Positions 56,547 through 64,000 of a DNA stretch of 64,000 bases are shown piece after piece (positions within the stretch are counted from its first letter, which is position 1; each line of letters opens with the position of its first letter). The stretch comes from Doryteuthis pealeii (taxonomy: Eukaryota > Mollusca > Cephalopoda > Myopsida > Loliginidae). The stretch covers positions 64,750,077 through 64,814,076 of the forward strand of contig CM042157.1 in NCBI GenBank assembly GCA_023376005.1, given 5' to 3'. A model generated the notes under the pieces. The model saw only the letters and a list, made by a program, of their open reading frames with translations. It was not told the DNA's origin and searched no databases. The position numbers and the translations under genes are program-made.

Positions 56547-57912
56547 CAGGGATCACCAAACATGTTTCACTGTGGGACGGATAATTGAAAAAAATAATGA
56601 TCGCGAGTCACATTATTATTGCTGTAAGAATTAAAGTGATATAAAACTCCGACAAGGGTTGATAGACAAAACATTTAATGGGTATACAGCACATGGATAA
56701 ACAGGTGTAAGAAAGGTTCAAAGTTATATATATTGGATACATGACTCTGACGAAGGTTAACAGACAAAACATTTAATATAGTACAGCACATGGATATGAC
56801 GAGATACAAAGTACATAGGTAAAACAAAGTTACATGTAAAAAGATAAATACACATTCATGAATGGTACAAGATATACAAAAGGTACAGACATGAGACTAA
56901 GAATAGTACATGCTGTATAATTCACTTACAGTAATGTAAGGGGGAGCGTGCCCCAACGAGAAGGGGTAGACCAAAATCTACCCCATGTGTCTCGTGGTTA
57001 CTGGAACAGGAAAAGATACAGAAGGGTTTGAAACCGGCGCTTAAATACCATAGCCCCTAGCGGGCACCAGCAAACTAAACGGGCAGACAACTCAACGGGA
57101 AGATAATCCCTACACAGGGTACATAATACATAGGTGTACATAAACATACATACAAAAGTAGTATAAATACATATACAAGAGTAGAGATAATGACACATTC
57201 ATGAATGGTAAAATACAAGATATTTAGGTATCAAAGAGATACCTAAATGTACATAAAAACATAGTTACGGGTACACGACTAAAGGATAGTCATATATCGT
57301 ATACAAGACTTACTATCAGTGAGTGGCCAGTGTTAAGGGCCGAAGCCCCAACGAGAAGGGGGTAGACAGAGTCTAACCCATAGTGGTGTCTTGTAGGTCG
57401 GCAGGCAAAGCGAGAGAGAGACGTTCAAACCAGCCGCTTAAATATCAAAGGCCACTAGCGGGAACCAGCGAAACTAAACGGGCAGACAACTCCCCAGGCA
57501 AATCCGAAAATAACACCACATTGCGTTCAATACTTGCTAGCCAGAACGAAAGCTCTGAGAAAAAGATGCAAAACAAAATGTATCTTTCTATGTTATATTC
57601 ATGGATGTGTGGCGTAAGGTGCATAAAAACAAATTTAACCAACATATTTATTTTCAAAACATTATCAAAGAACGCAACATTAGCAGAAAGGTTCAGTGAG
57701 ATTTGTGAAACTGAAGTTTGCCTTTCAAGATATCGTTAATGTTTGGTTTGGAATTGCTACATCCAATCAAGAGAATTGCTTTCAAATGTTTATCAGTCAA
57801 CTTCGTTCGATGGGTTGATTCTGTAGTCAAGTCCATGAGGATTTAGTAAGCTTATCATGATATTTAAATTTAAAAGGTATTCGCCCTGCGGGCCGTAATT
57901 TGGTGACCCCTG
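56547..57912 (-). mobile_element. hAT-like DNA transposon, internally deleted
   Basis: The ends point inward: CAGGGATCACCAAAC from 56547, and on the minus strand CAGGGGTCACCAAATTACGG from 57912, typical of hAT termini. Flanking octamers are TTGCAAAA and TTCTACAA (5 of 8 agree; the right one fits the hAT-like nTnTAnAn pattern). Inside, near the right end, is a transposase C-terminal remnant (57693-57824). The left 950 bp holds two 97-bp units and a diverged tandem module of about 390 bp (56840-57095 and 57185-57490). Pieces 1 and 2 stop inside this element. Confidence 0.65.
57693..57824 (-). pseudogene. hAT transposase C-terminus
   Basis: The minus frame reads TESTHRTKLTDKHLKAIL, then SKPNINDILKGK and QFHKSH, followed by a stop. 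From knowledge of GTF2IRD2/ZBED-like hAT proteins, the LTDxHL...LKPxIxxxVxxKQ...SH ending is characteristic. Only about 43 residues remain. It sits just inside the element end that would normally be the 5' end, so most of the gene is deleted. Confidence 0.72.
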
Positions 57913-57917
57913 TTCTA

Positions 57918-58075
57918 CAACATTAAATAATCCATGAAGACTGTTCAATACTTTAATGAGTGACCACTTAAGCAACAGAAAGTACTGTAAGCAACCTGAT
58001 ACCAAAATAACTTGATTCGGCATTAAATGACCCATAAAATGCCGTAAAATAAAACAACCAGCCAACCAACTATAT
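57918..58075 (-). repeat. Repeat C
   Basis: Minus-strand copy with (GGTT)n, the GTTTTATTTTACGGCATTTT head and the TTACAGTACTTTCTGTTGCT 3' half. Confidence 0.8.
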
Positions 58076-58194
58076 GCTTCTAAATATATCTACATTAACT
58101 TATTTCCACGAAACTTTTTCAAAATATAAACATAATATATTTTTGGATGAACTATTAAGTTGTCGTATCTGGTTCAGGCCGCAATTATAAATAA

Positions 58195-58899
<705 letters not shown>

Positions 58900-58957
58900 T
58901 TGGATATCCGTTTTGTCGGCATGATGATAATGATGATGATGATGATTATGATGATGA

Positions 58958-59789
58958 TAGATATAGGCAATTTGTTAAAGGGAGATAACTCATTTTTTGT
59001 ATGTTTTTCATATGGAAAAAAAACTTACACTGAAACAAAATTTATGGAGGCCTACATTTGTAAAATTTCATCTACGAAACTTACACTGTGTAGCCAAAAA
59101 CGTAAGAAAAATAACAACACAACAAGGACACACGTAATGAAACAGTTGTTTCTGTCCACAGAGAGAAAACCGGATTTTTGAAGTAAAAGGGGAAATAATT
59201 TATAATACTATACAGAGATGCTGATAGGTACGCGTCCTGTGTCCCTGGCGCACAAAAATCTAAAAGGACGCAAAGAAATCGTATCCATGCATCCCAGTTA
59301 TTTCGTTTTTCTACTCTCACTGTTTCAAACTTACTGTAAATACATTTCAATAGTTTCTTAGAAACGAATTACACAGGATAGGTTACAAGGTAAGAGTTAG
59401 ACAGCTATAGTTGGGACCCATAAATTTTCCCGGGGACTCATTTAAAGCAAATATGTGTGTCCCAGGACTCATTAAATCAAAAAGCTATCAACATCATTGA
59501 CTACAGATCATCCGCAAACGAAAAAGAACAATCGTTTGTAATAATTTTTAAATGTATAAAAACATCGGAAAATATGTTGCGCAAAATTGCGCATTTTTAG
59601 TCATAAATTAGATGATTAAATCATAGATTAAATGAATCTTTATTCTTCACAAAAATATCGTGTTCAAAATGCCACTTTCAAGAAGTTTAAAATTCACAAT
59701 TAAATTTTTAAGTAAATAAAAACAGGTTAATGGAATCAGAGAATAAACTTTTTTGTATCAATTCAAAGAAAAACATTGTTTTTAAAACC

Positions 59790-59863
<74 letters not shown>

Positions 59864-59940
59864 GCTACAAAAATTATTGTTTGAGTTTTAAGAAAACAAC
59901 TTCTAAATTTTCAAATAACTTTTTTCGTGGGTTTGAATTC
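58958..59940. other. No gene seen; contains AAGGGAGATAACT and (GA)n
   Basis: AAAGGGAGATAACTC at 58977-58991 matches the motif in the LMAN1 5' region (20028-20040). (GA)n is at 59795-59860. Short frames lack recognisable similarity. Confidence 0.5.
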
Positions 59941-60147
59941 GGTTATTTCCAATAAGTCTAACATAAACAAAGGGGAACCACTCTTCATTGATAAATTATT
60001 TATTTATTTATTGATCTACTAGGAAAAAAGAAGACGGGATTAGAGTTAGGGTTAGGGTTTAGGGTTAGTTTAATGGGAAAATGAATAAATAATTAATCAG
60101 CCAAGAGTGGTTCCCCTTTGTTCATGTTAGACTTATAGGAAATAACC
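59941..60147 (+). mobile_element. Telomere-repeat MITE T
   Basis: 207 bp, GGTTATTTCC...GGAAATAACC, with about 64-bp inverted ends and only four to five TTAGGG-type units inside. Flanks TTGAATTC (59933-59940) and ATGAATTC (60148-60155) agree at 7 of 8. Confidence 0.92.
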
Positions 60148-60463
60148 ATGAATTCTTATTTTTTTTAAAATATTTTTTATGTGGTCTTCTGGATTTGATC
60201 TTTCTAAAAATCTAAAAATTAGGGAGAGGAATCTTTTTTTAAATTAAATGTCTAATGGTCAACTCCACCCTCCACTTCAATCATAATTGAAAAAAATTTC
60301 TTTCAAGTTTTTTTAATATAATAATTATAAGATTAAGTCCTTAATGAATAAGGTGCTGGAATTTTCATTAACATTGGAGAATTCCCTGATTTTTGGTAAT
60401 TGCTTTGAGATTTTAAAAAATATTCAATTTTTTATTATCTCCCTTGAAAATAATTGCACATAC

Positions 60464-60517
<54 letters not shown>

Positions 60518-60740
60518 AAGCGTGTTGGTAAGAAAAAACCCAGCAAATAGTTTGATTGCAAAAATATACTACCAAACATCAACCGGGGAGAAAAACATTT
60601 TTGGAAAAAAGAAAAAACCAAGATAGTCATACCAACAAAAAGTAATCTATTGGTACCGTATTTGGCCAAAAGAAAAAAACAATTTATATGTATATATATG
60701 TATATAAGATATATATATATTCATATAACCGCTAGGAGAA
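60148..60740. other. AT-rich sequence with (TA)n at 60467-60514
   Basis: No gene or RNA seen in this stretch. The TA run is uninterrupted. Confidence 0.55.
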
Positions 60741-60800
60741 TAAGCTCAGATCTTAGCCCTGAAGAGCATTAAGCGAAACTAATAGTAGGTTCGTCTGACT
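60741..60800 (+). ncRNA. Hammerhead ribozyme motif, compact type I
   Basis: Core CTGAAGA 60759-60765 and GAA 60775-60777. Stem II: GC/GC (60766-60767 with 60773-60774), loop ATTAA. Stem III: ACT 60778-60780 with AGT 60784-60786, loop AAT. Cut predicted after A60787. Stem I: AGCC 60755-60758 with GGTT 60788-60791 (one G-T), then an internal loop, then CAGA 60747-60750 with TCTG 60794-60797. Every invariant base of the hammerhead core is present. Very short stems II and III and an interrupted stem I are what Penelope-like elements and retrozymes carry. It lies between TA-rich runs, with no coding sequence nearby. Confidence 0.75.
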
Positions 60801-60812
60801 CATTAGATTTAT

Positions 60813-60816
<4 letters not shown>

Positions 60817-60893
<77 letters not shown>

Positions 60894-60913
60894 AGAGAGA
60901 GAGAGAGAGAGAG
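60817..60913. repeat. (TA)n(GA)n microsatellite
   Basis: TA run then GA run with a short G8 interruption, immediately 3' of the hammerhead motif. Confidence 0.96.
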
Positions 60914-61429
60914 GACGAATGAAAAGTAACTCTCTATATTAATCTATTTCTGTTTTTTTTTGTATGCAGTTATATTTTTCTCAATTCTTTAATGTATGTT
61001 CCTTAATATATGGCAATTAAATTTGTGTTTTTTTAAAATTCTGTTTGTGTGTGTTTGTTTTGTTTTTGTTTTTTAGATTGATTATTTTGTTTCAAAATTC
61101 GAAGCCCTATAAAGATGTCTCTGATTTAATTCTAATTCCCGAGTGACATGAGAGGCTGGGGGTAAATGCTGGTGTCCATATAGGATTTTAAATTAAAATC
61201 CATGTCATATATATTATTATCATATTCATTTTTTGTAAAAAATGATGCTTTATAAATAAATTAGAAAAGTTTTAAAATAAGAAAGGGAGTTACTCGAAAT
61301 CATCCTGTATTTAAATATAGAAAAATTGTTGATCTAAGGGCGATAACTATGAGCAAGAGTTCCCTTCCTTATACCATCAGCTGCTGTCACAGCCGAAATA
61401 GAGCAAGTAGGTATTGATGAAGTTCAAAT
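60914..61429. other. AT-rich sequence, no gene seen
   Basis: Nothing recognised apart from T and GT runs. Confidence 0.5.
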
Positions 61430-61684
61430 TCTGGAACTCTAGGGGATGTGGAGTACCCCTTTATCGCCATTACTCCCAGGTTCACCATGACCCGGGTTGG
61501 TAGTACCTGTTAGGTCCCATCTATAAGTTGAATAGATAAAAAATGAGTATTAAAATGTGTTTGAAAAAAATTAAGTTAAAAAAAATATTGAATATCCAAC
61601 AAGAATGAATAAAACAAAATGTCTTTGGAATAAAATAGCTAGCAAGGGTTGACATGCCGTAAAATTCAACCAACCAACCAACCA

Positions 61685-61690
<6 letters not shown>
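61430..61690 (-). repeat. Repeat D head and 5' part
   Basis: Minus strand: (GGTT)n, ACGGCATGTCAACCC, then ATGGGACCTAACAGGTACTA and GAGTAATGGCGATAAAGGGG blocks. It borders (TA)n at 61687-61732. Confidence 0.8.
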
Positions 61691-61735
<45 letters not shown>

Positions 61736-61769
61736 CATAATAATTAGCATCATAAACCAATATAAACAT

Positions 61770-62290
61770 AAACTGATTTTAACAGTGTTGTAGTGTGGAT
61801 GGTCCTGATTCTTCCTCTGATAGCCAATGTCTCCAGGACTCTTTTATGTATTCTTGCTGAGGTTATTTCCTATAACTCCAATCTAAAAAGGGGAACCACT
61901 CTGAATTAATTTTATCTGTTAATTGATCTACCCATTATTTTCCCATTAAACTAACCCTAAACCCTAACCCTAACCCTAACCCCCTAACTCTAACTCTAAC
62001 CCTAACCCTAACCCTAACCCTAACCCTAACTCTAACTTCGTCTTCTTTTTTTTCCAGTAGATCAATCAATAATTCATCAGTCAATCAGAGTGGTTCTCCT
62101 ATTTTTAGGTTGAAGTTATAGGAAATAACCCTAGCTGATTTTAACAATTCTGTGATCTGGATGGTCTCGATACTTCCTCTGATCTCCTGTTCCTGCAGCA
62201 TCTTTTCTAAGTTCTTTGCGTACTGTTCCATTGTTCCAAGGGCTCCAACTACGATTGATCGATTAAACTGTAAAGGACACGACGTTAAAA
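61770..62290 (-). pseudogene. LINE family 2 ORF C-terminus, split by MITE T
   Basis: The minus-strand frame reads IVVGALGTMEQYAKNLEKM, then IRGSIETIQITELLKSAR up to 62131. MITE T follows, and the frame resumes with SARIHKRVLETLAIRGRI at 61860. The VIGALGT...IETIQxTALLxSARILRRVLE pattern is the known end of a group of non-LTR retrotransposon polyproteins. The tail contains an internal repeat of about 28 residues (IRGxIxTIxxTxLLKS). It has no upstream reverse transcriptase. Confidence 0.75.
61861..62130 (-). mobile_element. Telomere-repeat MITE T inside LINE tail
   Basis: 270 bp, orientation opposite to the other copies (CCCTAA reads on the plus strand). It carries about 17 telomere-like units, several perfect in a row. 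Flanks CTTGCTGA (61853-61860) and CTAGCTGA (62131-62138) agree at 7 of 8. They correspond to the same codons of the interrupted LINE, so the insertion point and 8-bp duplication are well supported. Confidence 0.93.
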
Positions 62291-62533
62291 ATAAAATTGA
62301 AATAAAACATAAATAAAACAACAACAAAAAAAAAGTACAGTGATAAAAATAAAGATGCTATTCGCAGAGTTGCGTCCCAGTCTCCTGCCTTAAAAAAATG
62401 CTAGGCGGTGATAGCTAAAAAAAACAACTCGCTCTACGAATGAAGTCGATATTTTACCCCCTCCAGTCTTTTTTCGACAAGTAAATGTAAATATCCCCCC
62501 CCTCTTTAAAATATTTCAACACCTTCAAACCAC

Positions 62534-62564
<31 letters not shown>

Positions 62565-63088
62565 TTGTCGATAATTTTTTAGTATCTTTATTTTATTTTA
62601 ATATATTTATTTCCAACAAACCATAAAATAATTATTTTTTTAAAATCAAAAATGACCTGACATTTTTTAAATTAAAATATAAAGGCAGGAGGTCGGGACG
62701 CAATTCTGCAAATAGCACCAAAATAAATAACATTAAAGCAAGAATATATTAAAAAAGACAATAAAACAAATATATAGAAAAAAAATTTATTAATATAAAT
62801 ATAGATAAGAGACTTATTTTTGATTTTTTAAATCTCGGGCAACGCCAGGTAACTCTGCTAATAAAAGATAAATGAACATAATAGTGAGGTTGTCTCCCTT
62901 TGGCAATTAAGAAACATCCGCAAGTAAAGGACGTCATACACTGGGGTTAATCACAAGGCACTAACCTCATGGTTTCTTTAAATTAAAACTCTCTGTCTTC
63001 CTTGGGGCCTGGGGGCAGTTTTCTGCTTCCTTCTTATTCTTGTCCGTCCTTCGCTACAAAGCATATTACGTATTCTATTTTTACTTTT

Positions 63089-63091
<3 letters not shown>
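62291..63091. other. AT-rich sequence with (AAT)n
   Basis: (AAT)n at 62535-62562. No gene or RNA recognised. Confidence 0.5.

Positions 63092-63166
<75 letters not shown>
63092..63166. repeat. (CT)n microsatellite
   Basis: About 37 CT units. Confidence 0.97.
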
Positions 63167-63170
<4 letters not shown>

Positions 63171-63238
63171 GATACCCATGTCTTTTTCTCGTCACCTCTC
63201 CCTATGAGTCATCACCCTTGACAGATACGTGGCACGAC

Positions 63239-63380
63239 ATCCATAATCCGCACAGAGTTTGATTGATGTAGGTTTTTGATAGTCGGCTAACACCGGTGTG
63301 TAAGTGTCCACAGGAGAACATCACTTGTGGGTTCGTCTTTGCTTCTCCAGCAGTGTCCATCATGTCTGGTTCGTCTTACT
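63239..63380 (-). pseudogene. LINE family 1 tail
   Basis: Minus strand: DMMDTAGEAKTNP, VMFSCGHLHTGV and KTYINQTLC-type blocks, equivalent to 4360-4500 and 58620-58760. Confidence 0.75.
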
Positions 63381-63458
63381 TGAATTGGAGCCAAATAGAG
63401 GGAAAAAATTATTGACAGAAGAATTCAAATTAATATTTAGTTGTCTGATGGGAACAAG

Positions 63459-63512
63459 TTAGGTTCATTTGTACTGGTATCTTGTCTCCAATAAAAGCTA
63501 GTTCTTTCTTCT
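63459..63512 (+). repeat. Element F fragment
   Basis: TTAGGTTCATTTGTACTGGT, then ATCTTGTCTCCAATAAAAGC, matching 23838-23895. Confidence 0.7.
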
Positions 63513-63529
63513 TAAAAAGAACCATAAAC

Positions 63530-63905
63530 ATTTACACAAAACAAAAATGGCAAAATTATTGGAATAACTTCCAAAACAACAAACTACATGAAATAATGCC
63601 ACAAATAGGAAAACTTCAAATAAATCAAACCAAAATATCCAGAAAAGAAGTAATATTATCCAGACTAAGAATAGGACACTCATACATTACCCATTCATAC
63701 CTCCTCAAAAAATAAGAAGCCCCATATTGCATACCATGCCAAAAACCCTACACAATCAAACACATACTAACAGAATGTAGCAACCTAAAACAAATATGAA
63801 AAAAATACTACCAAACAACAAATCTAAAACAGATATTCTACCAAATAAACCCAGAAAACTACTTGGATACATAAAAGAAGCACACATCTACAACAAAATC
63901 TAAAA
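63530..63905 (+). pseudogene. LINE family 3 (jockey/CR1-like) C-terminal domain
   Basis: The frame reads KWQNYWNNFQNNKLHEIMP, RKEVILSRLRIGHSYITHSY, LLKK, a stop, then EAPYCIPCQKPYTIKHILTE with the CxxC-x8-H-x4-C motif, and YYQTTNLKQIF after another stop. The LARLRIGHTxLTHxYLL and CxxC...KHIL.EC blocks are the hallmark of the region after the reverse transcriptase/RNase H in jockey-type LINEs. In-frame stops make it a pseudogene. The upstream part is replaced by an element F fragment. Confidence 0.88.
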
Positions 63906-64000
63906 ATCTTCCAAAAAAATGAAAACACAAAAATATATGTTAACAAAAACATCTAAAAATTTCATTCACAAAAGAAAATATGTAAAAAAAAAAACCCCAA

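Noticed and set aside
57383..57739. 118-codon plus-strand frame
   Set aside because: It overlaps, on the opposite strand, the hAT transposase C-terminus and the tandem module; composition is not protein-like.
63498..63683. Minus-strand frame opposite the LINE family 3 tail
   Set aside because: Hydrophobic shadow of an A-rich coding strand; the plus strand has clear LINE motifs.

Overview
The window is non-coding, AT-rich eukaryotic DNA (most likely a mollusc, possibly a cephalopod). It is packed with microsatellites, minisatellites, two tRNA-derived SINE families, truncated LINEs, and Tc1/mariner and hAT remnants. The mollusc inference rests on (TTAGGG)n-type telomere-like repeats, the LINE and SINE types, and the AAGGGAGATAACT motif, which I remember as common in molluscan genomes; none of this was searched. 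The only host gene I can defend is the first coding exon of LMAN1/ERGIC-53, an ER-Golgi cargo lectin, on the minus strand at 19754-19943. It has a TATA-containing promoter to its right and a long AT-rich intron to its left. The same exon recurs at 45379-45568.

Layout. Two runs of exactly 100 N (28931-29030 and 54588-54687) split the window into three pieces. Piece 1 is 1-28930. Piece 2 (29031-54587) repeats about 4270-28930 of piece 1 from end to end, in the same order and orientation. Piece 3 (54688-64000) begins with a third copy of about 26490-28900 and then continues into unique sequence. Pieces 2 and 3 both start with noisy, indel-rich sequence, and pieces 1 and 2 end on the same bases. 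This looks more like overlapping contigs or haplotigs scaffolded in series than a true 25-kb tandem duplication. Long stretches differ mainly in homopolymer lengths, but several satellites differ by whole units.

Region by region (piece 1, mirrored in piece 2): 1-4200 minisatellite and old repeats; 4200-11700 nested LINE, SINE, Tc1 and repeat-C/D debris; 11700-14800 TA, TG and minisatellite blocks; 15400-16000 two adjacent fold-back elements, the first carrying a hammerhead-ribozyme motif; 16700-20200 repeat D, LMAN1 intron 1, exon 1 and promoter; 20500-23600 SINE A, repeat D and a mobile element carrying telomere-like repeats; 23800-25700 repeats and a fold-back; 25800-28930 SINE B, an unidentified coding remnant, an array of small hairpins, and the left part of a hAT-like element. 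Piece 3 adds the rest of that hAT-like element, a LINE 3' part, two more telomere-repeat MITEs (one inserted in a LINE coding tail), a compact hammerhead-ribozyme motif and a jockey-like LINE tail.

The most interesting signals are structural, not protein-coding: two independent hammerhead motifs of the short-stem-III kind, a family of MITEs with about 64-bp inverted ends, 8-bp target duplications and a telomere-like core, and an array of about eleven regularly spaced hairpins whose repeated units show compensatory changes.
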